This document shows positions 46,370 to 54,778 of a stretch of DNA of 64,000 nucleotides, piece by piece; within the stretch, counting starts at the first letter, position 1, and each line of letters starts with the position of its first letter. The stretch is from an uncultured Bacteroidota bacterium (lineage in GTDB: Bacteria > Bacteroidota > Bacteroidia > Chitinophagales > Chitinophagaceae), in contig CALLKA010000126.1 of assembly GCA_938008665.1 (NCBI GenBank), positions 1-64,000 on the forward strand, written 5' to 3'. The notes below the pieces were generated by a model. The model was not told the DNA's origin, did not search any database, and was given only the letters and a program-made list of their open reading frames with translations. Position numbers and translations under genes: made by a program.

Positions 46370-47464
46370 TTATGGTTTCGATTTTGGTACCAGTAATAAG
46401 TTTTTTTGTAAGGTTTGTTTTAAATGTCGTTTTACGACATCGCCCATGGTTTTTGCTTTATTGTAAGTAGAGGCTTCTTTAAAATGTGCGGTCAATTCTT
46501 TTTTTAGTTGTTCAATTTTTTCAGGCTGTGAAATTTTATCCTTACTCATAATATCAAATAACTCTTTTACTTGATATTTAGCAAGTACCAATCTAAAAGT
46601 CATCATGGTTCTTTCCTCGGCTTGGTATTGTGCTATTGACTTTGTATCTAAATTATTAATAACCAAATCAACAAAGGCAATATTTTCCTTATAAAATTGT
46701 GGTAAGTATAAATTTTTTCGACCCTCATAAGATTGTTGGTCAAAATCAATAGCTCTAATGCGGTATTGAAAATCCTCTATATCAGGAATAATATTTACTA
46801 CATAGTTGTAGGAACGCATGTCCCCTAATAATTGCACAAAGCAACGCTCATTAAATTTTACAAATTCTTTTGCTAATCTAATTACATTGATGTTGGGATC
46901 CTGTAAATGATCTGTTATAAAAACATCTCCAGGAATGCCTGGAATATGTTCTTCAATTAAGGTTTCGTTATGCGTAAAATAAGTAATTCTGTTAGGCGAT
47001 AATAAATGTTCGAGCTCTAAACCGTATACCCTACTTGCATCGGCTTGTTTAATATAATAATGGTCGTAGTTATCATTTAACTTATTAATGATTCTAATTC
47101 TAAAGGGCTGACTGTTTCCAAAATAACAAAAATCTATTCTTGATACATCTAAATGATCAAGATAACTGATATCCCCTTCAGTTTTTAAAATAGCATAAAT
47201 GCGAACTAAGCTTACACGTAAGTGTTCCCACTCCTTCATATCGAAAGATAATTTTTCCCAACTGGTATCTTTGCCTTGTTTGTTTTTTAATGGAACAGAG
47301 TAGGTGTATCTTTGTAGGTCCTTATAGCTTACTGGTAATTTTACTTCACGTCCATAGCGCACTAAATAACCACGAAGTTGTGCATTGATAGGGAATATGG
47401 GCTTTTTTCTGGAAGGCTTTTCGGGCTCATTTGACTTAATAATATTTTCAAAAAAATTATTCAA
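46370..47464 (-). CDS. Unrecognised protein with an apparent kinase-like fold
   Basis: Cytoplasmic 364-residue protein without a signal peptide; I cannot name its family. Motifs in order resemble a divergent protein-kinase-like/aminoglycoside-phosphotransferase-type core: YYIKQAD with Lys139 (ATP-binding Lys), LELEHLL with Glu150/Glu152 (alpha-C Glu), EEHIPGIPGD at 171-180 (hinge-like), LGDMRSYN at 213-220 (catalytic Asp215 and Asn220) and IDFD at 239-242 (DFG-like Asp240). The N-terminal ~100 residues are unassigned and the tail is helical and basic. The gene is 16 bases downstream of the tandem DUF1080 gene's stop, so it is probably at the end of that transcript. Phosphotransfer is an inference from motif spacing only. 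Confidence 0.6.
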   Translation of the reverse strand: MNNFFENIIKSNEPEKPSRKKPIFPINAQLRGYLVRYGREVKLPVSYKDLQRYTYSVPLKNKQGKDTSWEKLSFDMKEWEHLRVSLVRIYAILKTEGDISYLDHLDVSRIDFCYFGNSQPFRIRIINKLNDNYDHYYIKQADASRVYGLELEHLLSPNRITYFTHNETLIEEHIPGIPGDVFITDHLQDPNINVIRLAKEFVKFNERCFVQLLGDMRSYNYVVNIIPDIEDFQYRIRAIDFDQQSYEGRKNLYLPQFYKENIAFVDLVINNLDTKSIAQYQAEERTMMTFRLVLAKYQVKELFDIMSKDKISQPEKIEQLKKELTAHFKEASTYNKAKTMGDVVKRHLKQTLQKNLLLVPKSKP

Positions 47465-47480
47465 TGACTTGTGTTAAATT

Positions 47481-49487
47481 TTACTTACCCAATTTTTTAA
47501 TGCGAATATTTTTAAAGCGCACTACATCACCATGTCCTAAAAATCCAATATGACCTGTGGTATTTTTTAATCCAGGATGCTCATTGTGGTCCATAGTGCC
47601 ATTTTTGGTCGCCTCTTTTAAATCTGCTTCTGTAATTACAGTGCCATTTAAGGTGACTTTAATTTTTGAACCTTGAATCATAATTTCTTCTTGGTTCCAT
47701 TCACCAATGGGTTTTAAAAAACCTCTTTTTGCAGGTAAAACTCCATAAACCGATCCATGGTATTGATAGGGTTTCAAATTAGCATACATAGGGTGTTCGC
47801 TATCTAGTACTTGAATTTCCATTCCTACATAAGCAGCGTCACCTTCTAAAGGCGCATGAATACCAATACCATTGTTAGCTCCAGGTGTTAGTTGAAAATC
47901 GAATCGATAAATAAAATCGCTGAACTCCTCTTTGGTATATAAATTTCCACCACCTTTTGAACTTGGATTCACTTCAATAGCACCATCTTTTGATAAGTAA
48001 CCTGCAAAATTCCCCATCCAATGATCCATATTTGTTCCGTCATATAATTGTATGAAGCCTTCTTGTTTTTCAGTTTCTGTTAAATTAGTTTTTATATTAT
48101 TAGGGGTAGGTATCTCTCTTATGTAAATATTACGATAAGCTACATAAGTGCCATGTGCTTGTAATTCAATTTGCTCCTTGGTAAATAAGGGTAGTTTGCG
48201 ATCCCAATAATTTTCGAGCGAGACATTATCTGTTACCAAAATCCCATTTAAATACACCGTTACTTTATCCCCCTTCATTATAATATGAAAGGTATTCCAT
48301 TCCCCTATTTTATTATCCGCTACTAATAACGGCTTGCTTATATTTTTTTGATTATTGTATAATCCGCCTGAACCAACTTGTGCACCTACTTCGCGACGGC
48401 TTGTGTCCCAAATTTGCACCTGTGGGGTACCTCTTAAATAAATACCTGCATCTCCTTTTTCTGTTATTTTCCAATCCACAAACATTTCCATATCACCATA
48501 CTGCTTCTCAGTACATAAATTATCACCATGTCCGGTAAATACTAATAAGCCATCTTTTATCACCCAATCTTTTTTGATTGATTCATTTACTTTTTGTTGT
48601 GCAGTCGCTAATTCAGCTTCATTCATTTTTCCTCTTGCAATTGGATTTGCCACTAACCCCTTCCATCCGGTTAAATCCTTGCCGTTAAACAAAGAAACAA
48701 ATCCGTAATCATAAGGTATTTTTTTGAGTTGTGCTTTAAGCATAGGTACCAATAGTGCGCTATCTTCACCACTAATGAGTGGCAGCGCTTGTTCAAGTGC
48801 TTGTCGTACCAAAGGGCCACCAATTTCACCAATGAGATTATTTGCTAATGCTAATCTTGTAATAATTAATGCTGCTTCCTTTCGAACACCCGCTTCACCT
48901 AAAAATTGGCTAACAAAAGCAAATGCGCCAATAGTTGGAATTTTACCTGCTTGTATTAATATACTTTTCTTTTGAAAATCATTTCCATTTACTTTTACCT
49001 TGTCCATTTGATCTTGGAGCTGTAATAATTTTTGTGTTGAATTTTGTTGCATCTCTATTTTTGCTGCAACCTTTGGAATAGATGGTAAGCTTTGTAATTT
49101 TGCAGTAACTACATTTTCTGCACTCAATAAACCGATTTGTGCATTGATGAATGTGCTAGCATAATTAGAGCTTGCTTTTTTTAATTGTTTTTTAAGCAAT
49201 TGAACCGTCTTCACTTTTTTTGTAGTTTCCAATGAAACAATGTTTACATATGCGTTTAAGGCATAAGTGGCTTTTAGTTTTAACGAGTCGTCGTCCAACA
49301 TTTTAAAAAGCACTTTCCACTCTGCACTTTTCCAAGTACCCATGGTAGTTAATGCATCAGTGACTTCGCTCGCATGCTGATATGGAAATACAGTCAACAC
49401 TTTATTTACACTTTTTTCTCCCTTTTGTGCTTGAACACTCATGGACATAAAAAATGTTATTGCAATTAGATAAATATATTTTTTCAT
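47481..49487 (-). CDS. Secreted tandem DUF1080 (3-keto-glycoside hydrolase/lyase) protein with helical N-terminus
   Basis: Start set at 49487 (MKKYIYLIAITFF...), which gives a signal peptide ending VQAQ; the longer frame to 49544 would run into the upstream gene. Of 668 residues, the first ~240 after the signal are helical repeats resembling HEAT. Two DUF1080 jelly-roll domains follow, the first opening FVSLFNGKDLTGWKG and the second GFIQLYDGTNMDHWMGNF, each with the paired-strand YRFDFQL / DWKITEKGDAGIYLRG type motif. The family is named 3-keto-disaccharide hydrolase: members cleave glycosides whose C3 hydroxyl has been oxidised. The Gfo/Idh/MocA gene just upstream is the expected oxidising partner. 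Confidence 0.88.
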   Translation of the reverse strand: MKKYIYLIAITFFMSMSVQAQKGEKSVNKVLTVFPYQHASEVTDALTTMGTWKSAEWKVLFKMLDDDSLKLKATYALNAYVNIVSLETTKKVKTVQLLKKQLKKASSNYASTFINAQIGLLSAENVVTAKLQSLPSIPKVAAKIEMQQNSTQKLLQLQDQMDKVKVNGNDFQKKSILIQAGKIPTIGAFAFVSQFLGEAGVRKEAALIITRLALANNLIGEIGGPLVRQALEQALPLISGEDSALLVPMLKAQLKKIPYDYGFVSLFNGKDLTGWKGLVANPIARGKMNEAELATAQQKVNESIKKDWVIKDGLLVFTGHGDNLCTEKQYGDMEMFVDWKITEKGDAGIYLRGTPQVQIWDTSRREVGAQVGSGGLYNNQKNISKPLLVADNKIGEWNTFHIIMKGDKVTVYLNGILVTDNVSLENYWDRKLPLFTKEQIELQAHGTYVAYRNIYIREIPTPNNIKTNLTETEKQEGFIQLYDGTNMDHWMGNFAGYLSKDGAIEVNPSSKGGGNLYTKEEFSDFIYRFDFQLTPGANNGIGIHAPLEGDAAYVGMEIQVLDSEHPMYANLKPYQYHGSVYGVLPAKRGFLKPIGEWNQEEIMIQGSKIKVTLNGTVITEADLKEATKNGTMDHNEHPGLKNTTGHIGFLGHGDVVRFKNIRIKKLGK

Positions 49488-49524
49488 AATAGTAATGCTA
49501 AGTTTTTCTAAATAAATTGGTTCA

Positions 49525-50790
49525 TTAAATACGCCAAGGGCCACGCATGGGCGGGTTAATTAAAAAATTAGCTTCTGTATCATTTAAAAATTCTTGGGTA
49601 TCTGGATCAAAATGTAAAGTTCTGCCTAATTGTAAGGCAATCTTACCCATATTAATAATGGTACATGACCTAAATCCATTCGACTCATTTAATGCAAACG
49701 GGGTTCGATATTTTACTGATTCCAAAAAATTGGTTACCTGTGGTGCAGGATCTGGCATCATTGCAATTTTCTCTTTTAAATTTGGAATGTCAGATTTAAA
49801 TCCGGCAAACAATTTTCCTTTTGGTCCCTCTATATATGCAGCATGAGGATCAGTAGCCTCCCCATCTAAAATAATTTTACAACCATCGGCATAAGTATAG
49901 GTGATTTTTCGGAAGGTACCACATGCATCCGGGTGCTGTTGTTCCGCATCTACTTCTACTTTAATAGGACTGGTTTCATCCTTGCCTAAGAAATATTGAA
50001 TTGGGTCCAGATAGTGTTGTCCCATATCACCTAAACCGCCGCCATCATAATCCCAGTAACCTCGGAAGGTACCATGAACTCTGTGTGCATTGTAGGATTT
50101 GTAAGGCGCTGGTCCTAACCATCTGTCATAATCTAATTCTGCTGGGATGGCTTGTTCTTCTAATTTTGTTTTTCCTATCCAATAAAATTTCCAATCAAAT
50201 CCGGTTGTCTTACTTACTGTAACGGTTAACGGCCATCCCAACAAACCAGATTCTACTAATTTTTTAATTGGCTTCACTGTTGTATTCATCCCATAAAAAT
50301 TCTCTTCAAAACGGAACCAAGTATTTAAACGAAACATTCTTTTGTATTCCTTGACCGCTTCTACTACTTTTTTCCCTTCACCAATTGTACGCGTCATTGG
50401 TTTTTCACACCAAATATCTTTTCCAGCTTTAGCAGCATCTACCGCCATGATGCCATGCCAATGTGGAGGGGTAGCAATATGTACAATATCAACTTCAGGA
50501 AGTGCGATTAATTCTTGGTGATTGTGAAATGTTTTCACCCCACCTCCAATTAATTTCTCAGCACTTAGCAAATGATTTTTATCAACATCACAAATGGCTA
50601 CGACCCTTGTTCCAGCATAACCTATATGACCACGGCCCATACCGCCTAAGCCAATAATACCTTTGGTAAGTTGATCACTCGGGGCTATGAATCCCTTACC
50701 TAATACATGTCTTGGTACAATTGAAAATCCTGCAATAATGGTAGCAGTATTTTTTAAAAATTTCCTTCTGGTATTTTTTTCAATTTTCAT
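49525..50790 (-). CDS. Tat-exported Gfo/Idh/MocA-family oxidoreductase
   Basis: Protein of 421 residues with a twin-arginine signal (TRRKFLK at 7-13). The Rossmann motif GLGGMG is at 47-52, the family EKP at 129-131, and the C-terminal domain carries YWDYDGGGLGDMGQHYLDP, which provides the family's substrate-pocket residues. It would oxidise or reduce a sugar hydroxyl using tightly bound NAD(P) in the periplasm. It stands between a single-domain and a tandem DUF1080 gene, 47 bases from the former and 37 from the latter, an arrangement matching the 3-keto-glycoside cleavage route. Orthology to the gene at 13645 is not close: lengths and C-terminal motifs differ. Confidence 0.9.
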   Translation of the reverse strand: MKIEKNTRRKFLKNTATIIAGFSIVPRHVLGKGFIAPSDQLTKGIIGLGGMGRGHIGYAGTRVVAICDVDKNHLLSAEKLIGGGVKTFHNHQELIALPEVDIVHIATPPHWHGIMAVDAAKAGKDIWCEKPMTRTIGEGKKVVEAVKEYKRMFRLNTWFRFEENFYGMNTTVKPIKKLVESGLLGWPLTVTVSKTTGFDWKFYWIGKTKLEEQAIPAELDYDRWLGPAPYKSYNAHRVHGTFRGYWDYDGGGLGDMGQHYLDPIQYFLGKDETSPIKVEVDAEQQHPDACGTFRKITYTYADGCKIILDGEATDPHAAYIEGPKGKLFAGFKSDIPNLKEKIAMMPDPAPQVTNFLESVKYRTPFALNESNGFRSCTIINMGKIALQLGRTLHFDPDTQEFLNDTEANFLINPPMRGPWRI

Positions 50791-50837
50791 TTGAATATTT
50801 TTAACACTAAAAATGAGTATATAAATAAAAGTATTCC

Positions 50838-51533
50838 TTAACTTAATTTGAACACTTTCACATTTTTAAAATAAATGGGCGCACCTGCATGTTTACCTTG
50901 TAAACCAATATGACCACGAAGCGCAAGTGTTGACATTGGATTTTTTAACCAAGAAGGTACACTGCTTCCGTCTGGATTCACCTTAGCTGATGTAAAATCA
51001 TCCATATTACATTCATTGACTAAAGTGCCATTTAAAACTATTGAAATCATTTTTCCTTTACAAGTAATAGTGAAGTGATTCCATTCTCCTGCAGGCTTTA
51101 ACGATTTGTTGGTCGCAGGCTTACGTCCAAAAATAGCTGCACATTGCCAAGTGGGCGCTGCTTTGCTCCATTGCTTTGAATAATCATCTGCAATTTGTAT
51201 TTCAACAGAATTCGGAATCCACTCTACAATATCAGTTGCATGAACAATAACGCCACTATTGGTGCCATCCGCATTTTGAAAATCTAAATCCAAAATAAAA
51301 TCATCGTATTCGTCAAAGCTCCAAATTGCATCATCCTTACTTGCAGTGATCACCCCACTTGAATCCTTCCAAATTGATTTATCATAAATTGCCTTTGATA
51401 AATTATTGCCGAATAAATTTTTCCATCCTTTGCCCATGGGCTGCCCTTGAACAACAATAGGTGTATTTTGTGCGCTTACCTGGAGGACTATGGTAATGAA
51501 TAAGAAGAATAAAACAAATTGAATTTTTTTCAT
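50838..51533 (-). CDS. Secreted single-domain DUF1080 (3-keto-glycoside hydrolase/lyase) protein
   Basis: Protein of 231 residues with a signal peptide ending VSAQ. One DUF1080 jelly-roll: GWKNLFGNNLSKAIYDKSIWKDSSGVITASKDDAIWSF, then FILDLDFQNADGTNSGVIVHATD and EWNHFTITCKGKMISIVLNG and a closing LRGHIGLQGKHAGAPIYFKNVKV. It is probably first in the minus-strand unit 51533-46370 (DUF1080, Gfo/Idh/MocA, tandem DUF1080, kinase-like). A 12-base palindrome lies about 100 bases upstream of its start. Confidence 0.88.
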   Translation of the reverse strand: MKKIQFVLFFLFITIVLQVSAQNTPIVVQGQPMGKGWKNLFGNNLSKAIYDKSIWKDSSGVITASKDDAIWSFDEYDDFILDLDFQNADGTNSGVIVHATDIVEWIPNSVEIQIADDYSKQWSKAAPTWQCAAIFGRKPATNKSLKPAGEWNHFTITCKGKMISIVLNGTLVNECNMDDFTSAKVNPDGSSVPSWLKNPMSTLALRGHIGLQGKHAGAPIYFKNVKVFKLS

Positions 51534-51630
51534 GAGATTGATTTGATAATTTTTACCTTTTGTCGCTAATTATTCTATTTCACCTAGTTATTTTGTTAAG
51601 CCAGATCAAATTGCTTTTAAAGGCGGGTAT

Positions 51631-51642
51631 GCAAATATTTGC
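51631..51642. promoter_or_regulatory. Short palindrome upstream of the DUF1080 / Gfo-Idh-MocA unit
   Basis: GCAAATATTTGC is a perfect 12-base palindrome in the 176-base gap upstream of the gene starting at 51533 and downstream of the amidohydrolase stop. It could be a regulator half-site pair, but AT-rich palindromes of this length also occur by chance. Confidence 0.2.
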
Positions 51643-51709
51643 TTCTCTAAATTTATCATTTTTTGCTTAAATACCGGTCAACTATTTATCTATAATATAG
51701 CTAGTCCGA

Positions 51710-53281
51710 CTAATTATTTTCATTGCGAATGGCAATTCCCTTTCTTGCCTTATTTTGAACACCATTTTCAATACTTAGTGCGCCATTTACCCACACATAT
51801 TTTATGCCCTTACTATATTGGTGTGGTTGATTATATTCTGATGCATCTGAAATTTCATCCTCATCAAAAATGACAATGTCAGCAAAAAAACCTTCTTTAA
51901 TTAAGCCCCTATTTTTTAAATTAAATTTTTGTGCGGGTAGGCTAGTCATACGTCTTATGGCTTCCTCTAAACTAATGACGCCTATGGTTTTAACATATCT
52001 TCCGAGTACCCTTGCATTGGTCCCATAAGCACGTGGATGGGGCATTCCGGAACCAAAATTGACAATACCCGCATCACTTGCAAACATATTAAATGGGTAC
52101 TTCATGATTGTTTTTACATCTTCCTCGCTCATGCCATGATAGATCATTTGTGCGCCGCCTTTTTCAATCATTTGAATGATTGTTTCCGCTTCTTCTTTGG
52201 CATTATTTTTATTTCCTTTTAAAATATTTATTTCTTCAATACTTTTTCCATTATAAGTTGAATCAGCACTATAATTTGCAACAACCGCATAACTAAAATG
52301 TTTTAATCCTCTTTTTTTGATGATGCCCATACTGTGTGCTGCTACTTTTTTTCTGATACTCGGATTTTTTAATCTTGACATGATTGAATCCTGTCCATCT
52401 GCTAATACCCAATCCGGAAGTAATACACTAAGCTGTGTACTGCTTGCAGTATAAGGGTATTGATCAATCGTAACATCAATACCTTCCTTCCTTGCATTAA
52501 TAATTAATGGAATTGTTTCCTTACTTCTTCCCCAATTATTTTGCCCACTAACTTTAAAATGTGAAATTTCAACTGGAATATTTGCTTCACGACCAATATT
52601 AATTGCTTCATTAATTGCATCTACCACTTTATCTTCTTCATATCTAATATGTGATGCATACACACCACCATTATTGGATACTACTTTAGCAAGTCGAACA
52701 ATTTCAGAAGTAGGCGCATAAGTACCAGGGATATAAATTAAACCCGTGGACATACCAGCGGCGCCATCTTTCATTGCTTGCTGTGCTAATTGTTCCATCT
52801 GCATTAACTCTTGTTCCGTGGCATTCCGATTCGCAGTGCCCATGACTTGTTTACGAATGGTATTGTGTCCAATAAGTGATCCAATGTTTATAGCAACACC
52901 AACCGAATCAATACTATTAAAATATTTTTTTAAGTCCTCCATTGACCCCCCGCAATTTCCTGTAATTACGGTGGTTACACCATCATAAATAAAATTAGAA
53001 GCCAATGGGTTTCTAATTGCTGCATTTTCAATATGCCCATGAACATCAATAAAACCTGGTGAAATAATGAGTCCTTTTGCATCAATTTCTCGTGTCCCTT
53101 TCCAACTTTGTAAATTTCCAATGGCTACAATTTTATCTTTTGTAATTGCCACATCCTTATACTGCCATTGATTTCCCATGCCATCTATTAATTTACCATT
53201 TCGGATGATATAATCTGCAGTTTGCCCATGACTATTTAAAATAGATAAAAAAGTTAAAGCGATAAGTATGATTTTTTTCAT
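51710..53281 (-). CDS. Exported D-aminoacylase-type amidohydrolase
   Basis: Protein of 523 residues with a signal peptide ending SHGQ. It is an amidohydrolase-superfamily enzyme of the N-acyl-D-amino-acid deacylase group: the metal HxH motif is VHGHIE (His81, His83), Cys110 in GNCGGS matches the zinc-ligating Cys of D-aminoacylase, EISHFK supplies a later His, and FASDAGI the catalytic Asp. The C-terminal segment RGLIKEGFFADIVIFDEDEI closes the small beta domain. It would hydrolyse N-acyl-D-amino acids or related amides (for example from lipopeptides or dipeptides) in the envelope. Its link to the DUF1080 unit is positional only; 176 bases separate them. Confidence 0.87.
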   Translation of the reverse strand: MKKIILIALTFLSILNSHGQTADYIIRNGKLIDGMGNQWQYKDVAITKDKIVAIGNLQSWKGTREIDAKGLIISPGFIDVHGHIENAAIRNPLASNFIYDGVTTVITGNCGGSMEDLKKYFNSIDSVGVAINIGSLIGHNTIRKQVMGTANRNATEQELMQMEQLAQQAMKDGAAGMSTGLIYIPGTYAPTSEIVRLAKVVSNNGGVYASHIRYEEDKVVDAINEAINIGREANIPVEISHFKVSGQNNWGRSKETIPLIINARKEGIDVTIDQYPYTASSTQLSVLLPDWVLADGQDSIMSRLKNPSIRKKVAAHSMGIIKKRGLKHFSYAVVANYSADSTYNGKSIEEINILKGNKNNAKEEAETIIQMIEKGGAQMIYHGMSEEDVKTIMKYPFNMFASDAGIVNFGSGMPHPRAYGTNARVLGRYVKTIGVISLEEAIRRMTSLPAQKFNLKNRGLIKEGFFADIVIFDEDEISDASEYNQPHQYSKGIKYVWVNGALSIENGVQNKARKGIAIRNENN

Positions 53282-53331
53282 TATAACATTTGTTTATTGT
53301 AAGATGTATACTTTATTAATTAAGCTAATTT

Positions 53332-53354
53332 ATATCTTATACTCGTTAAGATAT
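53332..53354. promoter_or_regulatory. Candidate operator in the divergent amidohydrolase / MFS promoter region
   Basis: Perfect 8-base arms ATATCTTA / TAAGATAT around a 7-base spacer, 50 bases upstream of the minus-strand start at 53281 and about 155 bases upstream of the MFS start at 53511. There is no adjacent T-run, and the site lies upstream of both genes, so a regulator site is more likely than a terminator. Confidence 0.3.
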
Positions 53355-53510
53355 TTTTAACAATTTATCATTTAAGGGCCCTATAAATTTATGAATAATT
53401 ACTTTACCAGTCCGATGACGGATAAAATATTAGCCTCCTTTTTTTGGAAAAAAGACCAAGATTATTTAGCTTGAGAGTACTTAAACCAAATCACTAAAAC
53501 CATTTTACTT

Positions 53511-54719
53511 ATGAGTCAACCTATTAATGCAAATCGTCTGTTTTATGCGAGCTGCTTTGCACTTATCACGACTGCTTTTTCATTCAGTATCCGTGCTGGA
53601 ATTTTAACACAGTTGGGTACAGAAATGAATTTAGACACCGTACAATTGGGAACCATTAATTCCATGTGGTTTCTTGGATTCCCGATTTCCATGATCTTAG
53701 GCGGAATTTTTTATTCTTACATTGGTCCAAAATTAATTATGCAAATAGCATTGGTCGCACATGCTGTTGGTATTTTAATGACTATTTATGCAGTTGATTA
53801 CAACACACTATTAATCTCAACCCTATTGATAGGCTTGGGTAATGGATGTACGGAAGCAGCTTGTAATCCAATGATTGCCGATTCCTATTCTGGTATTGAA
53901 ATGAACAGCAAATTGAATCGTTTCCATATGTGGTTCCCTGGTGGAATTGTATTGGGAGCATTGGTTTCAAAATTCATGACAGATGCGAATATGCAGTGGC
54001 AAGCACAAATTTGGGTTATTTTAATTCCTACTATTATTTATGCAGTCTTGTTTTATGGTCAAAGTTTTCCTAAACCAAGAATTGGAGACAATTCAGTATT
54101 GGCGAATTTTAAAGCCATGTTGAATCCTTTATATTTATTTATGGCCGCATGTATGGCATTAACTGCGATATCAGAATTTGGTCCGCAACAATGGGTTGGA
54201 CCAATTTTAGCAAAAGCAGGCGCTAGTCCAATGTTAATTTTAGCATTGGTGACTGGTTTAATGGCGGTGGGCAGATATTTTGCTGGACCATTAATTAAGA
54301 AATTAAATACAGTGGGTGTATTACTTGGCTCGGCTGTGTTTGGTGTTATTGGCTTATATATGATGAGTACCATGCAGGGATCTATGCTTTATGTAGCTGC
54401 AGTATTTTATGCATTAGGTATTTGTTATTTCTGGCCTAATATGTTGGGATATATCGCTGAAAATCTTCCTGAAACAGGGGCACTAGGTCTTTCAATTTTA
54501 GGCGGTATTGGTATGTTCTCCTCTTCTATGTTCCAACCCGTTATTGGTGCTTGGATCAGAGACAACAAAGTGGTCGCTGAAGCAAAAGGTTTAGTAGGCG
54601 ATGCTGCTGATTTAGCAGCGGGACAATCTACTTTATCGAACATGCTTATTTTCCCTGGAATTTTAATTGTGGCATTTACTGCTTTGTACTTTTTTGGAAA
54701 AAAGAAAAAAGTAGCTTAA
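53511..54719 (+). CDS. MFS transporter, probably a sugar transporter
   Basis: Inner-membrane transporter of 402 residues with about 12 hydrophobic segments. The pattern (LITTAFSFSIRAGILTQLGTEM..., NSMWFLGFPISMILGGIFYSYIGPK between helices 2 and 3, GLGNGCTEAACNPMIAD, WFPGGIVLGAL) matches Bacteroidota MFS transporters of the fucose/glucose-permease branch. Substrate is unassigned. It is divergent from the exported amidohydrolase and convergent with the rhamnose operon; the proximity to the DUF1080/Gfo-Idh-MocA unit suggests import of a mono- or disaccharide derivative. A strong terminator follows. Confidence 0.88.
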   Translation: MSQPINANRLFYASCFALITTAFSFSIRAGILTQLGTEMNLDTVQLGTINSMWFLGFPISMILGGIFYSYIGPKLIMQIALVAHAVGILMTIYAVDYNTLLISTLLIGLGNGCTEAACNPMIADSYSGIEMNSKLNRFHMWFPGGIVLGALVSKFMTDANMQWQAQIWVILIPTIIYAVLFYGQSFPKPRIGDNSVLANFKAMLNPLYLFMAACMALTAISEFGPQQWVGPILAKAGASPMLILALVTGLMAVGRYFAGPLIKKLNTVGVLLGSAVFGVIGLYMMSTMQGSMLYVAAVFYALGICYFWPNMLGYIAENLPETGALGLSILGGIGMFSSSMFQPVIGAWIRDNKVVAEAKGLVGDAADLAAGQSTLSNMLIFPGILIVAFTALYFFGKKKKVA

Positions 54720-54736
54720 TACCATAAGTATCTTAT

Positions 54737-54778
54737 AAAAAAGGGTCCTCTCCGATTTTGCGGAGGGGACCCTTTTTT
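54737..54778. terminator. Bidirectional terminator between the MFS gene and the rhamnose operon
   Basis: Stem with arms AAAAAAGGGTCC-CTCCG and CGGAG-GGACCCTTTTTT, one internal mismatch and a short loop, flanked by A and T runs. The minus-strand rhaB stop codon overlaps its edge (54778). Confidence 0.88.
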
